Position numbers and translations under genes: made by a program. A stretch of DNA of 64,000 nucleotides from JAICQM01 sp963781555 (GTDB lineage Bacteria > Chloroflexota > Limnocylindria > QHBO01). This document shows, piece after piece, positions 45,469 through 55,036 of the stretch. A model generated the notes under the pieces. It made no database searches and was not told the DNA's origin. It worked only from the letters and a program-made list of their open reading frames with translations. The stretch lies in the NCBI GenBank assembly GCA_963781555.1, contig CAWAGB010000005.1, positions 124,001 to 188,000 on the forward strand. The letters run 5' to 3'. The stretch's first letter is position 1; each line of letters starts with the position of its first letter.

Positions 45469-46207
45469 TCCCCGCCATCGACCTCCTCGACGGCACTGCG
45501 GTGCGGCTCGTCCAGGGCGACTACGCACGCCGCGCCGCATCGGTGTCAGATCCGGAGCGGCGCGTGGCGGGCTGGATGGCGGCGGGTGTGCGTTGGCTGC
45601 ACCTGGTCGATCTCGCGGGCGCCCGGGCCGGGCGCCCGGTCCATCTCGCCCTGGCGGCGACCCTCATGGCGACGGCGCACCGTGCCACGGCGGGGGTCCG
45701 GGTCGAGCTCGGCGGCGGGCTGCGACGGGATGAGGACGTCGAGGCAGCCCTGGCGGCCGGGGCGGACGTGGCGATCCTGGGCACTGCCGCGCTCGAGGAT
45801 CGGGCACTCCTTCAACGAAGCGTCGCCCGCCAGCCCGGCCGAATAGCGGTCTCGCTCGACGTTCGGGACGGTGGGCTTGCCGTCGCGGGTTGGACGCGCA
45901 GCGCGGCTGCCGACCCCGTGGCCCGGGCCGTCGAGCTGGCCGCCGAGGGCGTGACCCACCTGGTGGTCACCGACGTGCGGCGCGACGGCACGCGGAGCGG
46001 TCCGAACCTGGACCTCCTTGCCGCCATGCGCGCTGCCGTTCCCGGCGTCCGGCTGGTCGCGGCCGGCGGCATCGGTACCGCCGCCGACCTCCAGGCCCTT
46101 GCCGCCCTTGGCCTGGACGGAGCCATCGTGGGCCTGGCGCTTGTCGACGGCTCGCTCGACGTGGCCGACGCGATCGCCGCCGCACGACCGGCGGCCGAGG
46201 TCTCCTG

Positions 46208-46208
<1 letters not shown>
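45459..46208 (+). CDS. hisA: Phosphoribosylformimino-AICAR phosphate isomerase, 249 aa
   Basis: A (beta/alpha)8 barrel carrying out the Amadori rearrangement in histidine synthesis. It begins DLIPAIDLLDGTAVRLVQGDY with the catalytic aspartate in AIDL. The second catalytic Asp is in LVVTDVRRDGTRSGPNLDLL. The phosphate-binding loops ELGGGLR and ASGG-like AAGGIGTAAD are present. Overlaps hisH upstream and hisF downstream (TGATG). In some actinobacteria this enzyme is PriA and also serves as TrpF; no separate trpF is visible here, so dual function cannot be excluded. Confidence 0.94.
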
Positions 46209-46995
<787 letters not shown>

Positions 46996-47008
<13 letters not shown>

Positions 47009-47613
47009 GCGACCGCCGCCCCTCGTTCGAGGACGGCCTGCAGCCGGTCGTCGTGCAGGACGCCGACGACGGCAGCGTCCTCATGCTGGCGTGGGCCGAT
47101 GCGGAGGCGCTGGCGGCGACCGAACGGACGGGCGAGGCGCATTTCTGGTCCCGGAGCCGCCAACGTCTGTGGCGCAAGGGCGAGACGAGCGGCAACGTGC
47201 TGGACATCGTAGATCTGGCGGCCGACTGCGACGGGGACGCCCTTCTCTACCGGGTCCGCCGTACCGGGCCCACCTGCCACACCGGCACCCGCAGCTGCTT
47301 TGGCGAGCACGTGCCGGCGGGTATCCTCGCCGAGCTGCTGGACATCATCGAGTCGCGAGGCGAGGCCGACCCGGCGAGCTCGTACACCGCCCGTCTCCTC
47401 GCCGAGGGCGCACGGCGCCCTGCCGAGAAGGTGGTCGAAGAGGCCGGGGAGACGGCGGTCGCCAGCTTGGTCGGCACCGTAGACGAGGTCGCCGCCGAGT
47501 CGGCCGACCTGCTCTACCACCTCCTCGTGCTCCTGGCCGCGCGTGGCGTGGCCTTCGACCGCGTCCTCGCCATCCTGCGCGAGCGGCAACTAGCTGCCCG
47601 GCCAGCCGACTGA
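46996..47613 (+). CDS. hisIE: Bifunctional phosphoribosyl-AMP cyclohydrolase/phosphoribosyl-ATP pyrophosphatase, 205 aa
   Basis: N-terminal HisI (residues 1-115) with the zinc/metal residues in LAADCDGDALLYRV and GPTCHTGTRSCFG. C-terminal HisE (residues ~115-205), an alpha-helical NTP pyrophosphatase with KVVEEAGETAVASL and ESADLLYHLLVLLA metal-binding glutamates. The GTG start overlaps the end of hisF. It is the last gene of the operon, followed by a palindromic terminator. Confidence 0.94.
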
Positions 47614-47627
47614 GCATGCGGAAGACG

Positions 47628-47649
47628 AGGCGAGGCCCGGGCCTCGCCT
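47628..47649. terminator. Perfect 22-bp palindrome ending the his operon
   Basis: Arm AGGCGAGGCCC is immediately followed by its exact complement, so it folds as a 9-bp stem with a 4-base loop. It lies 14 bp after the hisIE stop. No T-tract. Confidence 0.6.
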
Positions 47650-47668
47650 GTCGACCGTGCGCGTCCGC

Positions 47669-47674
47669 TAGGCT
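47669..47674 (+). promoter_or_regulatory. Leaderless-type -10 (TAGGCT) of the F420 oxidoreductase gene
   Basis: TAGGCT plus a 7-base spacer precede ATG 47682, with no Shine-Dalgarno. Confidence 0.5.
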
Positions 47675-47681
47675 GTCCGCC

Positions 47682-48671
47682 ATGACGAAGATCGGTTATG
47701 CCTGCATGCTCGAGCAGTTCCACCCCACCGAGCTGCTCGACTTCGCGGAGGCGGCGGAGAAATCCGGCTTCGAGGCCGGCTTCCAGGTGAGCGAGCATTT
47801 CCATCCCTGGACGCCGCAGCAGGGCCAGTCCGCGTTCGCGTGGAGCTTCATGGGCGCGCTGGGGCAGCGCACCAGCCTGCCGTTCGGCACCGCGGTGACC
47901 TGCCCGGGCTTCCGATATCACCCCGCGGTGATCGCGCACGCGGCGGCGACCCTCGGCGCCATGTACCCGGGCCGTTTCTGGCTGGGCCTGGGCGCCGGGG
48001 AGGCGCTCAACGAGCACGTCATCGGCGGGGAGTGGCCGGAGGTCGGGATCCGCAGCGCCATGATGTTCGAGGCAATCGAGGTCATCGGCAAGCTCTTCAC
48101 TGGCAAGGTGGTCAAGCACGACGGCGAATACTTCACCCTCGAGTCGGCCAAGCTCTACACCCGACCAGAGCAGCCGGTTCCCATCCTGGTCGCCACTGCC
48201 GGCCCGGTGAACGCCAAGCGCACCGGCAAGTTCGCGGACGGGATCATCACGGTGGGTGCCGCCGACGAGAAGATCGGCATGCTGTGGGACAAGTTCCGCG
48301 AGGGCGCGCGCGAGGCAGGCAAGGACGCGGCGCAGATGCGGACCCAGCTCCAGGTCCACGTCTCTTGGGCGCCCACGCAGGCCGCAGCGGAGGAGCAGGC
48401 GGTCACCGAGTGGCCCAACGGCGGGATGCCCTTCCCCAAGCAGGACATCAAGAACCCGGAGGACTTCGCCAACATCGCGAAGCTGGTGACGATCGAGCAC
48501 TTCAAGAACCGGATGCTCATCAGCGCCGACCTGGACGAGCACGTCGCGGCGCTCCAGAACTACGTCGACATGGGCTTCGACGAGATCTACCTGCACAACG
48601 TGGGGCGCAACCAGGCCGCGTTCATCACCACCTTCGGCGAGCGGGTGCTACCCCAGCTCCGGCTGACCTAG
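47682..48671 (+). CDS. F420-dependent LLM-class oxidoreductase (FGD-like), 329 aa
   Basis: A luciferase-like TIM barrel using deazaflavin F420. It shows the signature of the TIGR03557-type/F420-dependent glucose-6-phosphate dehydrogenase subgroup: MLEQFHPTELLDFAEAAE, VSEHFHPWTPQQGQSAFAWS, TAVTCPGFRYHPAVIAHAAAT, GRFWLGLGAGEALNEHV. The His in SEHFHPW corresponds to the active-site base of Fgd. Substrate may be glucose-6-phosphate or another hemiacetal alcohol; that is unproven. The MFS gene starts 4 bp after its stop, so they are cotranscribed. Confidence 0.9.
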   Translation: MTKIGYACMLEQFHPTELLDFAEAAEKSGFEAGFQVSEHFHPWTPQQGQSAFAWSFMGALGQRTSLPFGTAVTCPGFRYHPAVIAHAAATLGAMYPGRFWLGLGAGEALNEHVIGGEWPEVGIRSAMMFEAIEVIGKLFTGKVVKHDGEYFTLESAKLYTRPEQPVPILVATAGPVNAKRTGKFADGIITVGAADEKIGMLWDKFREGAREAGKDAAQMRTQLQVHVSWAPTQAAAEEQAVTEWPNGGMPFPKQDIKNPEDFANIAKLVTIEHFKNRMLISADLDEHVAALQNYVDMGFDEIYLHNVGRNQAAFITTFGERVLPQLRLT

Positions 48672-48675
48672 ACCG

Positions 48676-49917
48676 ATGGCGGCGCCGGACGCCGCCGCGC
48701 GTCGCCCTCGCATCAGCAGCGACGGGCGGCTGCTACTCGTCGCGCGCGTGCTGCGCACGTTCGGCTACGGCTATCTCGCCGTGGTGCTGGGCCTGTACCT
48801 GGCGCAGCTGGGCCTCGACGAGATCTGGATCGGAGTGGTGCTGACCGGCGCCATCCTTGGCAGCGCGGCGATGACGGTGGCCTGGTCGCTGGCGGCGGAC
48901 CGCATCGGGCGGCGTCGGACCGTGATGGTGATGGCCGGCCTGATGGTGGTCGGTGGGCTCGTCTTCGCCGTCAGCTCGTCGCCCTGGCTTCTCCTGCTGG
49001 GCGCCTTCACCGGCACCATCAGCGCGACGAGCAGCGAGGTCGGCGTCTTCAACACCGTCGACCAGGCGATCCTGCCCGAGACGGTGGCACCTGAGCGCCG
49101 CACCTGGGCGTTCGCGGTGTACGGGATGCTCGGCAACCTGGCGCAGGCATTCGGTGCGCTGGCCGCGGGGCTGGTCGGCGTGGCCGCCGGGTTCGGGCTT
49201 ACCGGCCCGGACGCCTACCGGCCGCTCTTCGTGCTGTACGCGCTCATCGGCCTTGCCAACCTGGGCATCTTCAGCCGCCTCTCGCCGGCGGTCGAAGTGG
49301 CCAGGGTGGAGGGCGAGCGGCGGTTCATCGGGATCCACCGCTCGCGGGGGACCGTTGCGCGGCTCAGCCTGCTGTTCGGGCTCGACGCCTTTGCCGGCGG
49401 GTTCGTGGTGCAGGCGCTGGTGGCGTACTGGTTCGCCGTGCGCTGGGGCCTCTCCCCGGAGGTGCTGGGGATCGTCTTCTTCTGGGTCGGGGTGCTGTCT
49501 GGCCTCTCGCTGCTGGCAGCGTCGTGGCTGGCGGCGCGCATCGGTCTGCTCAACACCATGGTGTTGACCCACCTGCCCTCCAACGTGCTGCTCATCCTGG
49601 TGCCGCTGGCGCCGACCGCGTGGCTGGCGGTGGCGCTCTTCCTGGCGCGCATGAGCATCAGCCAGATGGACGTGCCGACCCGCCAGTCCTACTCGATGGC
49701 CATCGTCGACCCGGACGAGCGGACCGCCACCGCCGGGATCACCAACGTGGCGCGCTCGGTGGCCACCGCGGCGTCGCCGATCCTCACCGGGGTCGCGTTC
49801 AGCGTCGCGGCGCTGGGGCTGCCCTTCTTCGTCGCCGGCGGGCTGAAGATCGTGTATGACGTCCTCGTGTACCGCACCTTCCGCGGCGTCCACCCGCCCG
49901 AGGAGCTGTCCCGGTGA
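48676..49917 (+). CDS. MFS transporter, 413 aa
   Basis: About twelve transmembrane helices in two six-helix halves. The loop 2-3 motif is ADRIGRRRTVMV, the hallmark MFS A-motif. A charged central loop (EVARVEGERRFIGIHRSRGT) separates the halves, and the last half contains MDVPTRQSYSMAIVDPDERTATAGITN. Nearest in feel to drug/metabolite exporters, but no substrate can be named. Cotranscribed between the F420 oxidoreductase and the GlcD-like oxidase (GTGA overlap with the latter). Confidence 0.87.
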   Translation: MAAPDAAARRPRISSDGRLLLVARVLRTFGYGYLAVVLGLYLAQLGLDEIWIGVVLTGAILGSAAMTVAWSLAADRIGRRRTVMVMAGLMVVGGLVFAVSSSPWLLLLGAFTGTISATSSEVGVFNTVDQAILPETVAPERRTWAFAVYGMLGNLAQAFGALAAGLVGVAAGFGLTGPDAYRPLFVLYALIGLANLGIFSRLSPAVEVARVEGERRFIGIHRSRGTVARLSLLFGLDAFAGGFVVQALVAYWFAVRWGLSPEVLGIVFFWVGVLSGLSLLAASWLAARIGLLNTMVLTHLPSNVLLILVPLAPTAWLAVALFLARMSISQMDVPTRQSYSMAIVDPDERTATAGITNVARSVATAASPILTGVAFSVAALGLPFFVAGGLKIVYDVLVYRTFRGVHPPEELSR

Positions 49918-51239
49918 GCGGCGACGTCCTGCAGCGCCTCGCGTCCATCGTGGGTGCCTCCCACGTCCTGACCGATCCCGATCTGACCGCGGCGTTCGAG
50001 GTCGACTGGACCGGCCGCTGGTCGGGACGCGGCCTGGCGGTCGTGCGTCCGGCGGACCGGGACGAGGTGGCGGCCGTGCTGCGCCTCTGTGGATCCGAGG
50101 GTGTCGCGGTAGTGCCGCAGGGCGGCAATACGGGGCTGGTGGGCGGGGCGGTGCCGCCGGACGGTGCGGTGGTATTGGTGACGACGCGCCTCCGCGCCCT
50201 GGGGCCGGTGGATGCGACGAGCGGCCAGCTCACCGTGGGGGCGGGCGCGACGCTGTCGTTCGTTGCCTCGGCGGTGCACGGCTCCGGCTGGGAGGTGGGG
50301 ATCGACCTCGCCGCGCGTGACTCGGCGACGGTCGGCGGGATGGTGGCGACCAATGCCGGCGGCGCCCAGGCGGTGCGCCATGGACCGATGCGCGCCCGGG
50401 TCGCCGGCCTGGAGGCCGTCCTCGCCGATGGCTCGGTCGTGTCGCGCATGGCGGGGCTGGCCAAGGACAACACGGGCTACCACCTGGCGGGGCTGCTCAC
50501 CGGCTCGGAGGGCACGTTGGGGGTGATCACCGCGGTGCGCCTGCAGCTCGTCCCGGCGGTCGGGGCGCGGGTGACCGCCCTGGTGGCGCTGGACTCGACC
50601 TCCGCCGCGGTGGAGCTGGTCGCCGGTGCGCGGCGCGCGCTTCCGGGGCTGCTGGCCGCCGAGCTGTTCCACGAGGAGGGGCTGCGGCTGGTGCTGGACC
50701 ACGCGTCGCTGGCGCATCCGTTCGGCGGCTCGGCGGCTGGTGCGTATCTGCTCCTCGAGACCTCCGACCCGGCAGAGGCGCTGGCCGCGGTGGTGGAGGA
50801 TGCGCTCTTCGCGGAGGACGCCGCGGGGCGGGAGCGGCTGTGGCAGTACCGCGAGCGGCACACCGAGGCGATCAACGCGGCCGGCGTGCCGCACAAGCTG
50901 GACGTCTCGCTGCCCATCGGGCGCATCGCGGCCTTCGAGGAGCGCTGCCTTGCGCTGGTCGGGGAGCGCGCGCGGACCGTCCTCTATGGGCACCTCGGTG
51001 ACGGGAACCTGCACGTCAACCTGCTCGGCCCGGCGCCCGAGGACGAGACGATCGACGAGGCCGTGCTGCGGCTGGTGATCGAGATGGAGGGCAGCATCAG
51101 CGCGGAGCACGGGATCGGTCGCGCCAAGGCCAAGCTGCTGCCTCTGGACCGATCCGCCGGGGATCTCGCCGCCATGCGCGCCATCAAGCGAGCGTTGGAC
51201 CCCGCGGGAATCCTCAATCCGGGCGTGCTCTTCGACTAG
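49914..51239 (+). CDS. FAD-linked oxidase, GlcD/D-2-hydroxyacid dehydrogenase type, 441 aa
   Basis: A VAO-family flavoenzyme. The PCMH FAD-binding domain (residues ~35-215) has PQGGNTGLVGGAVPPDGAVV and NAGGAQAVRHG. The C-terminal FAD-linked oxidase domain ends with YGHLGDGNLHVNL and ISAEHGIGRAK (active-site His), then LDPAGILNPGVLFD. The pattern fits glycolate, lactate or D-2-hydroxyglutarate oxidation; no GlcE/GlcF partner is near, so it probably acts alone. Third gene of the F420 operon. Its TAG shares CTAG with the convergent aminotransferase stop. Confidence 0.89.
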   Translation: MSGDVLQRLASIVGASHVLTDPDLTAAFEVDWTGRWSGRGLAVVRPADRDEVAAVLRLCGSEGVAVVPQGGNTGLVGGAVPPDGAVVLVTTRLRALGPVDATSGQLTVGAGATLSFVASAVHGSGWEVGIDLAARDSATVGGMVATNAGGAQAVRHGPMRARVAGLEAVLADGSVVSRMAGLAKDNTGYHLAGLLTGSEGTLGVITAVRLQLVPAVGARVTALVALDSTSAAVELVAGARRALPGLLAAELFHEEGLRLVLDHASLAHPFGGSAAGAYLLLETSDPAEALAAVVEDALFAEDAAGRERLWQYRERHTEAINAAGVPHKLDVSLPIGRIAAFEERCLALVGERARTVLYGHLGDGNLHVNLLGPAPEDETIDEAVLRLVIEMEGSISAEHGIGRAKAKLLPLDRSAGDLAAMRAIKRALDPAGILNPGVLFD

Positions 51240-52636
51240 GTGGACTCGCCGGAGCGAACGTGGTGGGCTGCCATCGCGAAGGGGAGCGACGGCATCGGTC
51301 GGGGATCCGGGTCCGGCTCGTACTCGCCGGTGAGCGGGTCGACGGCGTAGGTCCACGCCGGCCCATCGGTCGCGATGGCGCGCAGCGCGGCGGCCGCGGC
51401 GTCGACATCGGTCCGCGTGGTGGCCACCCCGAAGGAGATGCGTGCGGCACCGGGAAGGTGCGGATGCCCCCCGGCCCGGGTGTCCGCCATGAGCCGATCC
51501 GCCTCGCCCTGCTCCACGTGGAGCAGCTCCATCATCAGCGGGTGGGCGCAGAAGCAGCCGTGGCGCACCCCGATGCCGTGCTCGGCGGAGAGGATGGCGG
51601 CCAGCTGGTCGTGCGACCATGGCCGCAGGTTGAAGGTGAAGAGCCCGACCCGCGGGTGGTCCGGACCCCAGAGCCGGTAGTGCTCCCAGCCCGGCACGGT
51701 CGCGAAGACGGAGCGCGCGTAGGCCCACAGGTCGAGCTCGGCGGCCTCGATGCGGTCCATCCCGTGCGCGGCCAGCGTGTCGCAGGCGACGCCCATGGCG
51801 ACCGCGCCGACCACGTTGGGAGATCCCGCCTCCTGGCGGTCGGGCAGGTCCGCCCACAGCGTCTCACCCACCGTCACCAGCTTCACCGCCCCGCCGCCGG
51901 CCAGGAACGGGGTGCCGCCCAGCCAGTCGCCGCGACCGACGAGCGCGCCGGCGCCGAACGGGGCGTACAGCTTGTGCCCGGAGAGCGCCAGGTAATCGAT
52001 CCCGGTCCCCGCCATGTCGATGGCGTGGTGCGGCGCCAGCTGGGCCGCGTCCACCAGCAGTCGCGCCCCGTAGCGATGCGTCAGCGCCGCGATCTCGGCA
52101 AGCGGCATCACCTCGCCGGTGACGTTGGAGGCGCCGGTGACGGTGACGAGCGTCGGCGTCCCGGTCGCGGCGCGCAGCGCATCCTCGAGACGCTCGAGCA
52201 GCTCCCCCGGGGAGGTGGGCACGGGCAGGATGACGCTGCCACCGCGGCGCTGCCAGGGAAGCAGGTTGGCGTGGTGCTCGCCGGCAAACCCGATCACCCG
52301 CACGTCCTCGGGAAGGGCGGTGGCGAGCAGGTTGATGGAGTCGGTCGTGTTGCGGGTGATGATCACCGCGTCGTCGTCGCGGGCGCCGACGAAGGCGCGG
52401 ATCGACTCCCGGGCGCCCTCGTAGGCGGCGGTCGCGGCGCGCGACTTGAAGCCCGCCCCGCGGTGGACGCTCGAGTACCACTCCAGCAGCTCGCCCACCG
52501 CGCTCGCCACGCACGCCAGGGCGGGTGCCGACGCCGCGTAGTCGAGGTTCACGTAGCGTCGCTCACCACCGGTCACGAGCGGCACCACGGTATCGGCGCC
52601 GACGAGGCGCAGGCTGGACCGATCCGTGCTGGTCAC
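51236..52636 (-). CDS. Class V aminotransferase, SufS/CsdA-like, 466 aa
   Basis: Fold I PLP enzyme of the cysteine desulfurase/selenocysteine lyase group. N-terminal YVNLDYAASAPALACV, cofactor contacts ASNVTGEVMPL and LLVDAAQLAPHH, the PLP lysine in LALSGHKLYAPFGAGALVG, and the mobile loop GVRHGCFCAHPLMM with a cysteine where desulfurases place the sulfur-accepting one. The C-terminus is ~45 residues longer than usual (PWTYAVDPLTGEYEPDPDPR). No SufBCD or IscU gene is nearby. TAGGAT with a 6-base spacer precedes the GTG. Confidence 0.88.
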   Translation of the reverse strand: MTSTDRSSLRLVGADTVVPLVTGGERRYVNLDYAASAPALACVASAVGELLEWYSSVHRGAGFKSRAATAAYEGARESIRAFVGARDDDAVIITRNTTDSINLLATALPEDVRVIGFAGEHHANLLPWQRRGGSVILPVPTSPGELLERLEDALRAATGTPTLVTVTGASNVTGEVMPLAEIAALTHRYGARLLVDAAQLAPHHAIDMAGTGIDYLALSGHKLYAPFGAGALVGRGDWLGGTPFLAGGGAVKLVTVGETLWADLPDRQEAGSPNVVGAVAMGVACDTLAAHGMDRIEAAELDLWAYARSVFATVPGWEHYRLWGPDHPRVGLFTFNLRPWSHDQLAAILSAEHGIGVRHGCFCAHPLMMELLHVEQGEADRLMADTRAGGHPHLPGAARISFGVATTRTDVDAAAAALRAIATDGPAWTYAVDPLTGEYEPDPDPRPMPSLPFAMAAHHVRSGEST

Positions 52637-52706
52637 GCGCCCATCCTAGTGCCTGCTGGGCGTCGCGCCGCGCGCAATGGCGCCGCCAGCGCATCGGTCA
52701 GGGAGC

Positions 52707-54737
52707 TCAGGGGAGGTGGTAGGGAACGTCCGTGACCATCGTGTTGGGGCGGGCGAACAGGCGTAGCTTGAGGCGCAGCGCGGTCTGGTTGTGGAGCAGG
52801 TTTTCCCACCAGTGGCGCGGCACGAACTCCGAGAGCACGACCAGCACCGGGCGCGACGGGTCCTGGCGCTGGAGGACGTCGAGGTAGGCCATCAGTGGGC
52901 CGATGAGCGCGCGGTACGGCGACTCGATGATCACCAGCCGCGTCCCGCCGGACCACGTCTCCCACGCCTCGCGCATGGCCTCGGCGCCGGCCATGTCGGG
53001 AGTGATGTGGACAGCGGTGGCGTCCTTCGAGACGGCGGCGGCGAAGGAGATCGCCTGCCGGGCCGGCTCGTTGAGCCGTGCGATGGGCACCACCACGATC
53101 GGGTCCGACCGACCCGCCAGCGGCCGTGCGGAGGGGCTGGCCAGGCGACGGTCAACCGATGCGTAGTGCCCGCGGATGGCGAGCATGATCGCCACGAGCA
53201 CCGGGATGGCCACGATCACCATCCACGCCCCCGACAGGAACTTGCTCTCCGCCACGATGAGCGCGATCACGCCCGTCGTGACCGCCCCCAGGCCGTTGAT
53301 GGCGAGGCCGCGCCGCCACCCCTGCTCGCGGCGGCGCCACCAGCGCAGCACCATGCTCGACTGAGAGAGGGTGAAGGCCAGGAAGACGCCCAGCGTGTAG
53401 AGCGGGATCAGGGCGGTCACACTGGCGCCGAAGACGATGAGCAGCAGCACGGCGAGGCCGGAGAGGGCCACGATCCCCGTGGTGAAGGCGAGGCGCTCGC
53501 CGCGGAAGGCGAACTGGCGGGGCATGAAGCTGTCGCGCGCCAGGAACGACGAGAGGCGCGGGAAGTCGGCGAAGGCGGTGTTTGCCGCCAGGGCCAGGAC
53601 GAGCACCGTGGCGACCTGCGTCAGGACGAACAGCACCCCGTCGCCGTACACCAGGCGCGCGATCTGGGAGAGGACGGTCTGCCGCTCACCCGGATCCGGG
53701 ATGACGCCGGTGACGCTGGCCAGGAAGCTGATGCCCAGGAAGAGGGTCGCGAAGATGGCCGCCGCCCAGACCAGGGTGACCCGTGCGTTCCGCCACTCCG
53801 GCGGCTTGAAGGCCGGCACGCCGTCGCTGATCGCTTCGACCCCGGTGAGCGCCGCCGCGCCGGAGCTGAAGGCGCGCAGGACCAGGAGCACGCCGAGCGC
53901 CTGGCCGCCGGGGATCGCCTCGGCCCAACCGGCCGGCGCGACGTACTCGGGCAGTGTGCCAGTGAGCGCGCGAACGACCCCCATCCCGATCATGCCCAGC
54001 ACGACGGCGATGTAGAGGTAGGTGGGGGCCATGAAGATGGTGCCGGACTCCCGGATGCCACGGAGGTTGCCGACCATCAGCAGGAGGACGATGGCCACGC
54101 CCATCACCACGCGCCACTCGAACAGCTCGGGCGCCACCGAGGTGATGGCAGCGACCGCCGCGGAGACCGATACCGCCACCGTCAGGGTGTAGTCGATGAG
54201 CAGCGAGGCACCTGCCACCAGTCCCGCGCGCGAGCCCAGGTTGTCGCTCGTCACGAGGTAGCTGCTGGCCCCGTTCGGGTAGGCGCGGATCGTCTGCCAG
54301 TAGCTGGTGGCGACGATGGCGAGCACGGCACAGATGAGGATCGTGAGCGGCATCGCCAGGGTGATGGCGCCGATGCCGGAGATGACCAGGATGCGCATCA
54401 TCTCCTCGGTCGCATAGGCCGACGAGCTGATGTTGTCGCTGCTGAAGATGGCGAGCGCCTTCGTCTTGGTCAGGCGCTCGTGGCCCTCCCGATCGGTGCT
54501 GATGGGGCGACCGATGAGCACCGTGCGCAGGCGACGCAGGCCGGCATGCCAGCCGTCTCGTTGGAGGAGCGTGCGCTCGGTGGCGACCAGGCCGCCCTCC
54601 TCGCCGCGCTCGAAGACGTCGGCGTAGGGACGCACGATCTTGACGTAGGCATCTCCGGGACGTGCACCGCGTTGGTGGCGTCGGACCTCGAGGAGCGGAT
54701 CCACCGAGGGCGGAGGTAACGGGTCAGCCACCCGCAT
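52707..54737 (-). CDS. kimA: KimA-like APC-superfamily potassium transporter, 676 aa
   Basis: About twelve membrane helices (residues ~110-500) and a cytosolic C-terminal domain of ~160 residues with a USP-like fold (DPIVVVPIARLNEPARQAIS...LVIIESPYR...RPVLVVLSEFVPRHWW). The segment before helix 1, LRTVLIGRPISTDR...LTKTKALAIFSSDNISSSAYATEE, matches the B. subtilis KimA/YdaO family rather than ordinary amino acid permeases. KimA is a c-di-AMP-inhibited K+:H+ symporter; that function is inferred. It is the last gene of the kdpD-kdpE-small-kimA run, overlapping the 79-aa gene by 14 bp. A long N-terminus (residues 1-80) is polar. Confidence 0.85.
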   Translation of the reverse strand: MRVADPLPPPSVDPLLEVRRHQRGARPGDAYVKIVRPYADVFERGEEGGLVATERTLLQRDGWHAGLRRLRTVLIGRPISTDREGHERLTKTKALAIFSSDNISSSAYATEEMMRILVISGIGAITLAMPLTILICAVLAIVATSYWQTIRAYPNGASSYLVTSDNLGSRAGLVAGASLLIDYTLTVAVSVSAAVAAITSVAPELFEWRVVMGVAIVLLLMVGNLRGIRESGTIFMAPTYLYIAVVLGMIGMGVVRALTGTLPEYVAPAGWAEAIPGGQALGVLLVLRAFSSGAAALTGVEAISDGVPAFKPPEWRNARVTLVWAAAIFATLFLGISFLASVTGVIPDPGERQTVLSQIARLVYGDGVLFVLTQVATVLVLALAANTAFADFPRLSSFLARDSFMPRQFAFRGERLAFTTGIVALSGLAVLLLIVFGASVTALIPLYTLGVFLAFTLSQSSMVLRWWRRREQGWRRGLAINGLGAVTTGVIALIVAESKFLSGAWMVIVAIPVLVAIMLAIRGHYASVDRRLASPSARPLAGRSDPIVVVPIARLNEPARQAISFAAAVSKDATAVHITPDMAGAEAMREAWETWSGGTRLVIIESPYRALIGPLMAYLDVLQRQDPSRPVLVVLSEFVPRHWWENLLHNQTALRLKLRLFARPNTMVTDVPYHLP

Positions 54738-54963
54738 CCTCGCTGGTGAAGACCAGGTCCCACGCCCCGCGGCCGGAGCCCACCGGTCGCACCTCGACCC
54801 CGCGCGCGCGGGCCAGCAGGTGCACCGTGCCGATCATTGCCGCGCCGTCCGGCACGTGGACCGTGATGCGGCGGGCAGTGCGGTCGGCGACCATGGCGAT
54901 CGCGGCCACGACACCGTTGAGCGTATCGTCCGCGCCCGGATCAGGCTGGGTGATGGGTGCCAT
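54724..54963 (-). CDS. Small soluble protein in the potassium module, 79 aa
   Basis: Unrecognised. It overlaps kimA by 14 bp at its 3' end and starts at ATG 54963, 68 bp after kdpE. It reads as a compact alpha/beta protein (LNGVVAAIAMVADRTARRITVHVPDGAAMIGTV, then LARARGVEVRPVGSGRGAWDLVFTSED). No signal peptide or membrane segment. The position, between a KdpDE pair and its transporter and under a probable OmpR-type operator, suggests a role in regulating or sensing transport, but this is a guess. Confidence 0.6.
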   Translation of the reverse strand: MAPITQPDPGADDTLNGVVAAIAMVADRTARRITVHVPDGAAMIGTVHLLARARGVEVRPVGSGRGAWDLVFTSEDAGG

Positions 54964-55016
54964 GCGTCCAGCGTCGCACCGGCCCCCAAGAGTGATGGGC
55001 CGTTCCGGGCGGATGG

Positions 55017-55036
55017 GCGCTCAAGAAGCGCTCAAG
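55017..55036 (-). promoter_or_regulatory. 11-bp-spaced direct repeat, candidate KdpE operator upstream of kimA unit
   Basis: GCGCTCAAG occurs twice, 11 bp apart (55017-55025 and 55028-55036), the spacing of tandem OmpR-family binding sites. It overlaps the kdpE stop codon and lies upstream of the 79-aa/kimA genes. Confidence 0.45.

Noticed and set aside
52707..54737. Ordinary amino acid permease
   Set aside because: The transport core belongs to the APC superfamily, but the pre-helix GRPISTDR/SSDNISSSAYATEE region and large cytosolic C-domain fit KimA/YdaO better.
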